A DNA stretch of 64,000 bases from Isoetes taiwanensis. Taxonomy: Eukaryota; Streptophyta; Lycopodiopsida; Isoetales; Isoetaceae. The stretch lies in assembly GCA_021234155.1 (NCBI GenBank), contig JAJEKV010000055.1, forward strand, positions 4,473,294-4,537,293. Reading direction: 5' to 3'. A program made the position numbers and the translations under genes. Of this stretch, positions 47,400 through 58,218 are shown piece by piece. The notes under the pieces were generated by a model. It did not search any database and was not told where the DNA came from. It was given only the letters and a program-made list of their open reading frames with translations. The first letter of the stretch is position 1; every line of letters starts with the position of its first letter.

Positions 47400-50300
47400 G
47401 ATCAATCCATTCGATTGGTTTAGCACCCGAGGAAACAAAAAGAGATCGTCGGGCGATTACGTAATGGCGTTACATATCAGATACACATAGCATACGTGTA
47501 TAGGCTAGAATTGCACGAAATCGTGCAACTCGAATTAGGCAACCATGCTTAAAAAAGGAGAGAATAAATTGGAGAGCGGTCCCTTTTTTTTCCCTTTCAA
47601 ATTAATGCACGATAGTTGTTAAAGATGAAAGATCGTTGATGAAGAAACTGACCTTGATAATGCAAAATCGACTCTCTCAAGATTATTTAGGCAAAATCAA
47701 TCTCAATGGAAAAGACTGATTAGGTAATCCGGCCTATATATCAACTCCAGTGCATAGAAAATGCCCATGCAAATCTTGCATGGTAAGCCTATTTTCTTCG
47801 GTTGAAAGAATTTGTCAAATTTACAATTGGATTCGAAGATTTTTTTCCCAAAAAGTAGCATTCCAAAACCTATTGACGCTATACAATAATGCAACTAAAA
47901 CTTCTCTTTTAAATAAAACGTAAGGATGTAAATCTTGCCACATTTTTAAGATCAATCTATACTTTAGAAAGTTGCACAATTACATGTAACATAAATGAAG
48001 AGGATTCTTCAACCTTCACTTACACACAAAAGAGGCTCCTTCATTTGGATGATTTCTAAGATTATAAGCATATCAAAATAGTATTAGTCGTGGAATATGC
48101 TCAATTAGAACAAACCAATGGCATATTTAAGTTGCCCACTTTATGGATAAGGCCATTTATGGGGACCAATTGACACTCTCCTACAACATGGAAGTTAGAT
48201 ACGTGTGCTCATATTTTTCTAAGCTTGTATGGCTAGGCGTATCTGATGAGTTGCAATAGGGTTCATGATGGTTGGATATACAAACATGATGATATAGATG
48301 CTCTGTTTGGCAATTACTCTACAATTTTGAGGAGGTTGCTCACATTCTGAGCTAATGCACTTATTTTGAGAATGTAGCTCGAACCTCGCCGTCTTACATT
48401 GTGCATGAGACCCTTGACTAGAAGGCCTTTGTGAAAGGCTACATTCTTGATAAGCCTGAATGTTTAGTTGGCCATCAAGAATCACTTCTTATCAAGTTCT
48501 CCAAAAGAGGTAGTTGGCTTCTCATGTTCTGTAAGATGAGGCTTGGGCACCAAGAGTGGCTGCCAGAGAAGGGTATCAAAAGGTGGAACGCAGTTGCAGA
48601 GGGTGCACCCATGCTTCCTCAAGGGGTACCAAAAACTATACCTACAAGCCAAGCTCTTAAGAACTTAGGTGCTTTGAGAAGCTCCATAATAAAGTACATT
48701 GTGCATTGGGCACCATATCAAAAGGATCTAATGCATACATGAATGAGGTTATTGACTACTGGTTGGATTTATTACTGTACTGGTCCATCTGACATGCATA
48801 ATTTATTGCCTTGCACGCAGCATGACCCTTTGGTTGAATCGAAAGTCGTGATCCGGTAGGCAAGCAATGTTTAGAGCCAGCTAATGAGAGACAAAAAAAT
48901 CTCTTTTAGATCTCTGATCCATATCAAGATATTAAGGGCACTTTCGGATCATCTGACATATCTTATGTCAAATCTAAAAGTTAACCCTCCAACAATTGTA
49001 GATTAATGCTAATATAATGCATGTCGCACACCTTCTATTATTTTAACATTTAACCTAACATAATGTGTAAAAACACATCCACACACAAGCTATTGGAGCG
49101 TAGTTATATTAACCTTTAACATAAGTGAATTCCTTATCAATCTCATTCGCACATAAAGCTATTAGAGTATTTCAGGATCTGTTAGCAATCTCATCCTTAC
49201 ACAATTTACGAAGCAAAATGAACGGGCAAGGGGTTAGGGGTGTAGTACAAAAAACTTATCTAAGATGTCTATACAACGTACATGCACTTTCCACAATGTA
49301 AGAAGACAAATTGCCTTCCTTAAATGTTAGTGGAAAAAGATTACTATAGTCATCTACTCCACACTTAGATGAGATCCAATCAATAAGTAGCGCAACACTG
49401 CACCACTCTCAGCAACACCATACCACTCTCAAACTCGTTTGTCATAATGTCTTGTTATTTTCTTCTAATAGATGAAGAAAAGCCTTGTTTCTAGAAAGAT
49501 AACAAACTAATAGGAGAGAGGTCTTGTTTTTAGAAAGTTGTACGAGTAGGAGATAAAGCATCACTACACAAGAGATTTGCAGACATAAAAGTTGAACCTT
49601 TGGGAGACATTTTGAGTTCTATAAGGAAATGACAATTTCAGGGCAATATCATGGAACTTGTCGATCTACAGGAGCAAGGCATTAAAATAAGTTCAGGAAA
49701 TCAAGTAGAAATAGAGTTACCTCTTCCAAGAACAAGCTCGGAATGTCTGATCTAAGAATTGCCTCAAGCTTACAGCTCAAACTGCACAAAAAGAGGTAAA
49801 ATAAATAAATGCCTGTTAGAATAAAAAAAATTTACACTCATATGCTTGTCTACTTCACTCAAAAGATTTTAGAGGGTCTGGAAGTCATAAATCTTTGAGA
49901 AACTAGACTGATATGCTTGTTTAGTTCACTCGAAAGACTTCAGAGAGAATGGAAGTCATCAATCTTTGAGAGATGCCATTAATTTAGGGTTGAATCTAGA
50001 TATCTCTAATGGTGTATATTCATGATAAATTTTCTTCGTGTCGTGCTAGAATGATACAATCTAAAACAAAGATCAATAACTATTGCATGTGAAGCATAAA
50101 TGTCTCAGACACGTGTTCATGTATATTAAGCTCTGACCTAATCTATATAATTGGTTCATCACTCTATTTGCCTACTTGAAGGATTGAGGTTTTCATCAGA
50201 GGTTAACTAAATCACGCTTACAGTTTATGACACTAGCCGAAGAATGAATTTTTAGTAAGAGGTGGCCTTCTAAAAGAACTATAACAAAATCTTGTCCAAA

Positions 50301-50770
50301 ATCTGCAAAATTTTTAGAGTTGCTCCCTAGAAAGCATCCCACTTAATGAAATTGATTTTTTAGGAATCAATATGACTTTCGCAAGTACAAAAGTGCCCAA
50401 CATATGGAGTTTACTATTCAATACTACAAAGGGATTTCAACCCGGCACTTCTAAATAGTGGGACAACCACAATGCTTTGCTCAAGAGATAAATGAAAGAA
50501 AGAAAAGGTCTTGTTTAGATGTACTAATATTAACTAAATACATTTTATGCCACATGAGACCTTCTCTGTCTACACATTCTAATACCAGCACAATTTGCTT
50601 ACACAGTTGCACCTTCTCGATCTGTCTACACATTTACATTTATACCTTGTCAGTCTTTCTATACATTCCAATACCAGCACAATGGAGAAGAAGCATAGCT
50701 TGCAAAAATGATGTTTTAGATGTATTTGTAAGGATTATCTAAAACATGAGAGCTTCGAGTCATTCAGAAT
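47400..50770. other. Unassigned AT-rich DNA
   Basis: No gene is supported. The frame at 48,431-48,742 (103 codons) contains RLGHQEWLPEKGIKRWN and is unrecognised. Two short tandem duplications are present: ATATGCTTGT-TA-TTCACTC followed by GGAAGTCAT-AATCTTTGAGA at about 49,840 and 49,909, and ATTC-AATACCAGCACAAT near 50,576 and 50,666. Confidence 0.45.
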
Positions 50771-50779
50771 TTGATATTA

Positions 50780-51082
50780 ATTGACTCGAAATATGGATCG
50801 ACTGGGTGCTTAACTATCTGAATGGACAGAATTGTTGATATCTACACTATTTACTGGACAATATACCAGTTCTAATACTTCAGCCTGGACAAAAGCTTAT
50901 TTTATGAAGCATAATCAGTATTGTGATGCAACTGTAGATGAACAGAGAAATATACTAAAGCATCATGGCACAAAGTTGGATTATGAAATGTATTCCTTGC
51001 ATAGAAGCATGAAGGAAGCATTGCATCTCCACCCTTCTTTCTATGCTCATGAGATATTTCAAGCCACTATAAGCAATCAATT
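50780..51082 (+). pseudogene. CYP51 (sterol 14-alpha-demethylase) fragment
   Basis: The sequence reads IDSKYGSTGCLTI, a frameshift near 50,818, then EWTELLISTLFTGQYTSS, WTKAYF, EQRNILKHHG, LDYEMYSLHRSMKEALHLHP and HEIFQATISNQ. This is the middle of plant CYP51, a membrane cytochrome P450 of sterol synthesis whose I-helix normally reads AGQHTSS. Only about 100 of some 490 residues are present. The K-helix ExxR motif reads EALH, so the conserved arginine is lost, and the haem-cysteine region is absent. There is no intron within the fragment. It is a dead copy; whether it is a retrocopy or a gene remnant cannot be told. Confidence 0.8.
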
Positions 51083-51119
51083 CCCTTCAACTACTTACTT
51101 TCATTACAACTTTTGTTAA

Positions 51120-52302
51120 CACTTCTTAATCACGACATCAACAAAAGTTTGAAATATATTTTTCGACAAACTATTGGCAGTTCTAATCCAACATCCCTTA
51201 TTCTCATTCCCCATTGAAGACTCAAATGTGCCTCACTAGGAAGAGGTGTATGTCTCTTGGTGGGAGCCTGTAATAAGAAGATTGTATCATATCCCAATAA
51301 TTACATTGATTGGTGGGAGAATTAAGTGGAGGGGCCTAACTCTAATGACTGGCCCCAATACTAGCCACTTAAGGCCATTGATTCTACATGGATAGTCGAA
51401 TGGATTCATTCAGCTATTTTGATCCCAAGCAATGTCGCTCTTGATTAAGAGACCTAATTACCAATGAGGATAAGCATGCACCCTAAAGTTATCTTTAGTT
51501 TGAGTAAAATATGGTTGATTAAAATTTTCAAAATGACATTTTTTTTTTCAAATTAATAAAACTACGATTGAATATGCTCAAGCCCACCATCAAACAAGGG
51601 ATTGCCCCTTGGGCAGCCAAAAAGAGGTTACTTTAGTGCTAAACAATATTTACTTACATTTTGTCGTCTTTCATACTTGTGCCTCAAAAAACATAATGGA
51701 CACCTAAAATAATGATGATGGCTTTGCACTTTTTCCGTCCACTTTAAGCGGCATGGTTGGATTTGCTTAAGCTTGCTTACTTGCGAGGCCAGTGAGGGAT
51801 TAGTTGTGGTACATGGGATATGGGTGGCAACCCCCCGAGATTGCAGAATTGCTTGATGGATACTTGCCTAGGCTTATTGTATGTTGTACCACGTCCGCAT
51901 GCCGGCCTTTAGACCCAAGCAAAATTTGTTTTTGAACTATACTCCACAAATTGTTCCAAGCCAATCCTAAGGGTTCGCTCAAGAGAATTGTAATGACTCA
52001 TAAGGTCATTTTGGGGAGTTGATAGTAGCACTGCACTTTTTGCATAAAGTTGCAATTATTTGCAGGAATATAAACTACAAGTTTCGTCCAAGATAATGAA
52101 GGCCTAGTAGCCAATGGCATAGCAAAAAGTGTTGCTACCATGTTTGGGACCTTTTGTTTGCTTCATAAAATTTACCATATCAATACGATGTTTTGAATGG
52201 TTTTTGCCATTTTGCAATTGGATCTAAGACATTAATTTCATGGACTACAAAACATGGTATGGGGTATACCTCAAGTGTTTTAGATACAAATTAGTTTAGA
52301 GG
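51120..52302. other. Intergenic DNA between CYP51 fragment and protease
   Basis: AT-rich sequence without a recognisable gene. The minus-strand frame at 51,800-51,982 is short and unrecognised. Part of this stretch should include the 3' UTR of the protease, just below 52,303. Confidence 0.45.
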
Positions 52303-53538
52303 CTAACAATGTTCTGATGCAATGCCTATTTGCAAAGCATCTAGATCAAAGAAAAATCTGAACCCTTGTTGTTGTATATTGCCTAATATGCCGAATGGCT
52401 CACTCTGCATTGCCAAGAACCCTAAACAATACATATCAGAGTTCTCAAAACGTATAAAAATGTTTCTGCTCCGGAGCACCATATGTATGTCATTCTCAAA
52501 ATGCAGCACCACTTGGGGGATTTGACCATGTTGCATATTATGGATGAAGAAGCAAGTATCCAATGGGGGAGGCGTGTTAACAATCAAGGTTGAGTTGGCA
52601 TTTCTCTGCATTTGCAAGATGAATACATCTTTCATGGTTCTGTAGACTAGAGGAGGAAGCCTGGTAACACTTGTGCCCGAGTCAATAACAAATCCACCTT
52701 GACCATCACTTCTGGTGAAATCATATTGAGGAATGGGAATAAGATTACCTCCAACACTGATCCCTTCGAGATTCACAAAGTAGAAGGTTGGATGCTCTGG
52801 GTCTCGCACCATGGGGGTGAACATGAGAGGGTTTGCACTAGGGCTAAGAGTTCCAAGAGTTAGGTCACCATTTGACCCTTGAATAGGTAGGCAATAAGAA
52901 AATGTGTTAATGCCAATTTGAGATATGAAAGAAAGTGGTCCTCCGCCTATGCCAAAGACCCCAGCACTCTTGAACTTGAAGGAAATTTCTTTGGCACATC
53001 CAAAGGTGATATTGAGAAAAGCACCATCCTGAAACGAGAAAATATCAGTTGCAAGATCTCCCAGGCACCTAAAATTCTCGCCATATATAACTTCGTAGCT
53101 GCAATTGAACGATCTGCATGTGGATTGTCGCAATTGGCTGCAGATGGGCGATACACAGGCAATGCTGTTATAAGAACTGGACTGATCAGAAGAAAAAAAT
53201 GGAAGATTAGCATCACATCCAAAGCAATCTGAACATTGAACCCAGGAGAGGCTACTTCCTGTGTCTAATGCAAGCTTGAATTCGTTCACAGGGGTCCCAA
53301 TCCCAATTTGAACAAAAAACTCGGCATCGCCGGATGAAATTGGCGCTGTTGATCTTCCAGGATCATCTGAATTCATGGGAAATGCAGATGCCATGTCTTC
53401 ATCTTTTGAAAACGCCACATTTGTCCTGAACACCGGTAGTCTGATAGCAGAGGATGGCGATCCTTTCGCAACAGAGATAGCTGCTCCAATTGCAGAAATG
53501 AAGAGGATGAAGAGAAATTTTTCTATGCTTGTCGCCAT
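52303..53538 (-). CDS. Nepenthesin-like aspartic protease (A1 family), secreted
   Basis: An intronless 411-residue protein, probably a secreted pepsin-family endopeptidase. Residues 1-25 form a signal peptide (basic start, then FLFILFISAIGAA). The propeptide is short, to about residue 70. The first catalytic motif is DTGSSLSW with Asp92; the second is DSGTSVTRLP with Asp286. Tyr152 in VIYGE is the likely flap tyrosine. Cys102, 105, 108, 128, 133, 141, 146 and 158 form the dense N-terminal cysteine cluster typical of plant nepenthesin-like enzymes. FGILGNIQQQGF (382-393) is the conserved C-terminal block. The frame is unbroken and ends in Cys411. The ATG at 53,538 is chosen because the signal peptide starts there. 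Substrate and specific role are unknown. Many family members are intronless, so this does not imply a retrocopy. Confidence 0.9.
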   Translation of the reverse strand: MATSIEKFLFILFISAIGAAISVAKGSPSSAIRLPVFRTNVAFSKDEDMASAFPMNSDDPGRSTAPISSGDAEFFVQIGIGTPVNEFKLALDTGSSLSWVQCSDCFGCDANLPFFSSDQSSSYNSIACVSPICSQLRQSTCRSFNCSYEVIYGENFRCLGDLATDIFSFQDGAFLNITFGCAKEISFKFKSAGVFGIGGGPLSFISQIGINTFSYCLPIQGSNGDLTLGTLSPSANPLMFTPMVRDPEHPTFYFVNLEGISVGGNLIPIPQYDFTRSDGQGGFVIDSGTSVTRLPPLVYRTMKDVFILQMQRNANSTLIVNTPPPLDTCFFIHNMQHGQIPQVVLHFENDIHMVLRSRNIFIRFENSDMYCLGFLAMQSEPFGILGNIQQQGFRFFFDLDALQIGIASEHC

Positions 53539-53717
53539 CGCCAGGTCCTACAGGTCGTTTGCTATGCTTTTTAACTGTTTTACACGGTGGAAAAAAAATA
53601 AAACACCAATTTATCCTTATTAAATCTAACCGTTCGTATTTGGTGATGATGTGGCGGCTTATTGAAATTTTGAAGAGCGGGAATGCTTTAAGCATGTTGG
53701 GCCTCTAAGGGACGCCT

Positions 53718-53723
53718 CACGTG
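53718..53723 (-). promoter_or_regulatory. G-box upstream of the aspartic protease
   Basis: CACGTG lies about 180 bases upstream of the protease ATG, inside a small hairpin GACGCC-TCACGT-GGCGTC. With its plus-strand flank it reads CACGTGGC, the ABRE-type G-box of plant promoters recognised by bZIP or bHLH factors. Function is inferred from position only. Confidence 0.35.
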
Positions 53724-53759
53724 GCGTCTCCTGCGCCTCTAGCGTGAGCGTCTCCGGCC

Positions 53760-54364
53760 TGCTTCAGGTTCACATGTTATTTCCATCGCCATCAGCTCAA
53801 TTGAACATCACCTTCCATAGGTTTTGCTACTCGATCAACTGTTTTTGCACCACAACTTCAAGATTGCTTCAAGATTTTACCTATTGTTGCGGTGAAGGCC
53901 GAGTCGTGACGAGGTCAAGGCGTCGTTGGCGTGGATTAGAGGCTGGCTGCGGGCGATTTAATGCCGGTTTGGGCGTTGAGCATTGACTAAAAACTAACAT
54001 GTGAATATACTTTTTATTACATGAAGCGTCTCTAAGTCATGCGAAATTACTTTATGATGCATTTGCCCAAAGTCGATCAACTTCGCAGTCTGCGCTTCTC
54101 CTTAGCTTCGGGGGAGGGGCGATTTAAGTTCTCTCTCTTGTTATTAGGGGATGGTGCGTCCTCATGATGCCGTGATATCGCGCTTTTGTAATCATTTTAG
54201 CTGCGTTGACCGATTTCAAAATGCCTACTTTTGTTCATGTTTCGTCCGCTTGTTTTCGATTCATCTGCGGCCTGCCGTAAAGGCGTCGTCTTAGAACGCG
54301 ATGGCATCATTCTTAATTAGGTTCTTCCTTGGATTTCCATCTTAGATGGCGCAGAATTTTATGC
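53760..54364. other. Unassigned DNA
   Basis: A GC-richer patch (53,880-54,320) without a recognisable motif. The 80-codon frame at 53,744-53,986 has no family resemblance I know. Confidence 0.4.
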
Positions 54365-55989
54365 TTAAATTTATGGAGTCCTCAATAAAATTCTTAATCA
54401 GAATATTGTCTTCGGTTGCATCACGATGAAGGCGTCTCCTTTGTTTGAGCATTATCTTTACCATTTGAAGCTTTCTTTGTTTACGAGGCATTATACTACC
54501 ATTTCAAGCTCCTCAATAGCGTGCAACACCGTGGGTGGCCGAAATTTACCTTCAGCGTTACCGATGGGTTTTATTGCCATGAATGGGTTACCGCGGCTTC
54601 ATTCTTTTCTTTCATCTCCATTGTCATTTGAGTATTTATCTTGCTCATATTTGACCTTGTTTTCTTATTATATGGGTGGCTACAAAATTCTCAAATATTG
54701 CATTTACGCATCATCTTTTTCTCATATCTAATGTCATCTCTGCGAAGGTATGTTTCTTTTCAACTCCTCGGCGTTTTCAAGATGTGTTTTTAAGGTTCAT
54801 AGACTTAGGCTTTTGCATTTTTAAGATATGTTTACAATTCAAAAAATGGACCCTTGTTCCAAATTTATGCCCTCGTTCTTCAAGACTGGAAGGTTTGTAG
54901 GACGACCTGTACTTGTTGGTCAACATGCGAGTGATCTAGATATGATCACATAAGTTTCACCTTTAGCCAGAGTTTGAAGCCTCATGTAAAAGCTAGCATG
55001 TGAATTTGCAAGATCGCGAGGACGTTGTTGTGTCGCATTAGAATATCAGCAGTTGGTATTAAGTATGTGAAGTGTTGCAATAAATGTTGATAGACAGACA
55101 CCTCTGGTTGCTAAATTTACAGGATTGTGTGCTATAAATATGAATCAAGCATCGCGGCCTTCTTTGTTGTTGCGCTTCTCACCAAGATTATGTCGAGTTG
55201 AGATGATATCTTTTTGTATATTCTTAAGTTCTCACGATTGAGCATTGGTAATTATATATCATAGTTTGCCCCATATATTGAATCATTAGATCTGCAACTT
55301 GAGGAGATTGGAAAACGAACTAGGCTGATGTTTTTGATTGAGCATGATTATATCAAGTGATCTGACTAGGATATGAGCAGTGGCTATTAAATACATGACA
55401 TGTTGCAATAAAAACTCGTAAAAAGAGCAATGAAACTAAAAATGCCATACCATACTTTAAGCAACATCTAAAACAACAAAAACAAGGACTAGATACAAGG
55501 TTCGCAACATCTTCAAGAATTATCTTTAAAGAGTATCTGTAAAGAATATACGCCCAAATACACAAATCCCTTCAATACCAAAGCATACTATAGATCTATT
55601 GAGCTCGGATCATCTGCTTAAATAAGTCGGTCTTTCAGTTAAATGATTTCAATCTCGCATGCCCGTGCTCTAATGCTAATTGATATAATATATGCTTTCA
55701 TTAATTAAGCTGATCACTGTTCATTCAGTGCAATGTAGCATATCCCAAGCATTAATCTGATAGCCCAAGGACTCTAACATCTGCCGACCATTCTTCCTTC
55801 ATGTAATCCATTTCGCATAAATTTTGACTTCAACTTTATCCCGTATTGGCTTAATACCATGCTATATAAGCTATTCTATGTTGCCGAAAAATGGTGTCGG
55901 GAGAGCTTGACCGGCCACAATTTACCTAATAGTATAAATTGAAACACTTTTTTCTACTGCAATAGGATTTCGTTGCATGAAAAAAATGC
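54365..55989 (+). repeat. 1.6-kb direct repeat, copy 1
   Basis: It matches 60,759-62,364 from TTAAATTTATGG to GTTGCATGAAAAAA. Some stretches of more than 200 bp are identical (54,661-54,880 against 61,053-61,270), while others carry clusters of small indels. No TG...CA ends, primer-binding site or polypurine primer can be seen at the edges, so an LTR identity is possible but unproved. Open frames inside (54,676-54,900; 55,353-55,565) recur in copy 2 simply because the DNA is duplicated. Confidence 0.85.
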
Positions 55990-56113
55990 TAGATCTGGCT
56001 CATATTTAAAGAGGAACTTATAGGATGGCAAAAGACCAATCTTAATTTATCACAATAGGTATAAAGGTATCTTGCCACATCTATGAAAACACTCTGCACA
56101 TGTAGGGAAAGTA

Positions 56114-56297
56114 ATGCCATCAATTCGAGCCATCGGATTAATATTCTTAAATGGGCGAGCATGCATCTCTCCCATGCATACATGCATTGCATGCATTTTC
56201 TGGGGCTTTGGTTCGTTTAGGGATCGCTATTTCTTGCAGGTTCTTCATTGACTTCCTATCGGCATTTTCTTCTCTCTCAGCAGTTCATTTGACTCTC
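56114..56297 (+). repeat. Hairpin module, first copy of a 185-bp direct repeat
   Basis: It matches 56,489-56,670, about 375 bases away. Shared phrases are GAGCCATCGGAT, GCATGCATCTCTCCCAT, GCATTTTCTGGGGCT and GGATCGCTATTTCTTGC. In this copy the hairpin is degraded (ATCAATTCG against CGGATTAAT). Confidence 0.8.
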
Positions 56298-56480
56298 TTT
56301 CTTTGATACCATGCATGGGAGGGGCCTTTTCCTGCTTAGTTTGCCAGTTTGATATCTTTTTCCTTGTTTCCCTGATCTTGTCCGTCTTTTGGCCATCCTT
56401 CAACCTTCAACCTCGATCCCGTTTTGATGACGAAGTTCTCTTTTTGTCGGGAGCTTTTGTCTGTTTTCATGCAAGCACTT

Positions 56481-56527
56481 ATTCGAGAATGCCATCGATC
56501 CGAGCCATCGGATCGATATTCTCGAAT
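56481..56527 (+). promoter_or_regulatory. Large hairpin, intact copy
   Basis: ATTCGAGAAT (56,481-56,490) and ATCGATCCG (56,494-56,502) pair perfectly with CGGATCGAT (56,509-56,517) and ATTCTCGAAT (56,518-56,527). The loop is AGCCAT. A 3-base bulge (GCC) sits in the left arm, at the same place as in the hairpin at 18,364. No TATA box follows here. Confidence 0.75.
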
Positions 56528-56670
56528 GGGCAAGCATGCATCTCTCCCATACATGCATTTGCATGCATTTTCTGGGGCTCTGGTTCGTTTGGGGATCGCT
56601 ATTTCTTGCGGGTTCTTCATCGACTTCTCATCGGTGTTTTTTCCTCTCTCAGCAGTCCCTTGACTCCCAC
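56489..56670 (+). repeat. Hairpin module, second copy of the 185-bp direct repeat
   Basis: Partner of 56,114-56,297. It ends near CTCTCAGCAG, followed by TTGACTCC. The open frames across both copies (56,303-56,683 and the opposite-strand 56,336-56,893) are unrecognised. Confidence 0.8.
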
Positions 56671-56699
56671 CCACCTCCCTTAATCTTATATTATAATGT

Positions 56700-56731
56700 T
56701 TTACCGTAAGTGTTGGATCACTTACGGTAAA
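56700..56731. other. Perfect 13-bp inverted repeat
   Basis: TTTACCGTAAGTG (56,700-56,712) pairs with CACTTACGGTAAA (56,719-56,731) around the loop TTGGAT. It stands about 20 bases before the polypurine tract. Confidence 0.8.
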
Positions 56732-56752
56732 GATTATCAGATTATCAGATTT

Positions 56753-58218
56753 AGAGGAAAAGCAAAAGGAAAAAGAGGAGGAAAGGGGAAAATGAAGGGT
56801 AAAAAGGCACGAGGAAAAGGGGAAGAGGAAAAGAGAAAAAGGGAAGGGAAAAAAGGGGAAGATGAAAAGGGTGATGAAAGGGAAAAACAGCATGGGGAAA
56901 AGGAAAAAATAAGGTTAAAAAAGGGAGGAGAGAGGAAAAGGAAGGAAAAAAGTGCAATGGGAAAAGGAAACATAGAAAGGGTGAGGAAAGGAGGAAAGAG
57001 GGGAAGAAAAAAATAGTGGAAAGACGAAAAAACGTCATGGGAAAATAAAAAGGGAAAGGAAAAATGAAAAAAGAGGTGGAAAGGGAAAAAGGGAAGAGTA
57101 GGAAAAAAGGGGAGAGAAAAATGAAAAAGAGGAAGAGGGGAAGGGCACGAGAAAATTTTGAAAAGGAAAAGGTTGAGGAAAAGAAAAAAGAAAGGGAAAA
57201 AGAGCATGGGAAAGGGGAAAAGAAAAAGAGAGAAAGTTGATAGGGAAATGGAAAAAAGGGAAGGGGAAGAAGAGGAGATTAGGAAGGAGGAGAAAAGAAC
57301 AAGTGATAAAATGAGGAAAAAGGGAATGGAAAAAGGTATGGGAGAAAATAAAAAAAAAGAAATGGAAAAAGAGGAAGAGGGGGGAGAAAAAGGAGAGGAG
57401 AAAAGGGGCACATGGAAGGAGAATGGATGGAAAAGAAAGAGGCAAAGGAAAAGGAGGCAAAACGGAGGGGCTGAGGGGAAAAGGGAGGGAAAATGGGAAG
57501 AAGGAGGGAGAAAGGTGCGGAGAAAAATAGAAAGAAGAGGCAAAGGGTGAGGAAACGGGAAGAGAAAAACAAGGGAAAAAAAGAGCATGGAAAAGGAAAA
57601 AGAAAGAAGGGGAATAGGGAGAAAGGGAAAAAGAGGAAAAAGGGAAAGAGGGTGAGGAAAAAGGACCACGACAAAGGTGGGAAAAAGGCATGGGGGAAAA
57701 GGAGGAAGAAATAATAAGGAGGGGAAGGGAGGGGAAAAGGCGGGAAAAAAGGGAAAGGATAGAGAAAGGATAAAAAAAAAGAAGGAAAAATAAAAAAGAG
57801 GGAGGTGGAAAGAGGGAAAAGGAAAAAGAGATTACAAAAAGGAGAAATAAAAAAGGAGGGAGAGAAATGGAAAAATAGAGGCATGTGGATAAAGAGGAGA
57901 GTGTGGGGGAAAGAAAGGGAAGAAAAGAGGCACATAGAAAAAGGCGGGGAAAAACAAAGAAAAAGGGCATGGGAGAAGGAAAAGGGAAAGGGGAAAGTGA
58001 AAGGGGAAAGGGAGAGGAAGAGAGGAGGGAGGAGGAGAAAAAGGCTGTGGAAAAATTAGGAAGAAGGAGAAGATTTGAAAAGGGAAAGGAAAAAATCTAT
58101 CAAAAAGGGAGCGGGGAAAGAAAAAGAGGGGAAGGAGGAGATGGAAGGGGAGGGAGAAGTGGGTTAAAGGGAAAAATAAGTGTAGGGAAAATGAAAAAGG
58201 GGAAGCGGGGAGAAAAGT
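56753..58218 (+). repeat. 1.47-kb polypurine tract
   Basis: The plus strand is almost entirely A and G, in runs such as GGAAAAGGGAAAAAG. Most pyrimidines fall in recurrent short interruptions: CATGG or CATGGG near 56,891, 57,036, 57,205, 57,586, 57,689 and 57,968, and GCACGAG or GGCACAT elsewhere. This suggests a degenerate tandem repeat. Open frames of 218-311 codons occur on the minus strand in three frames at once and are Leu/Phe/Pro/Ser-only; plus-strand frames are Lys/Glu/Arg/Gly-only. These follow from composition and are not genes. Confidence 0.9.

Noticed and set aside
52947-53222. Second minus-strand frame inside the protease suggesting an alternative gene
   Set aside because: The 411-codon frame carries both catalytic motifs without a break, so the alternative frame is incidental.
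52918-53695. Plus- and minus-strand frames overlapping the aspartic protease
   Set aside because: They are shadows of the protease gene in other frames and lack its motifs.
54676-54900. 74-codon frame conserved with 61,068-61,292 as evidence of coding selection
   Set aside because: The whole 1.6-kb segment is duplicated and the DNA is identical around it, so the shared peptide shows duplication and not selection.
56737-57970. Minus-strand frames of 310, 311 and 218 codons, and plus-strand frames up to 142 codons, in 56,700-58,260
   Set aside because: They lie in a polypurine tract where stop codons are scarce in minus-strand frames. All frames are open together and the peptides are two-to-four-residue compositions with no domain.
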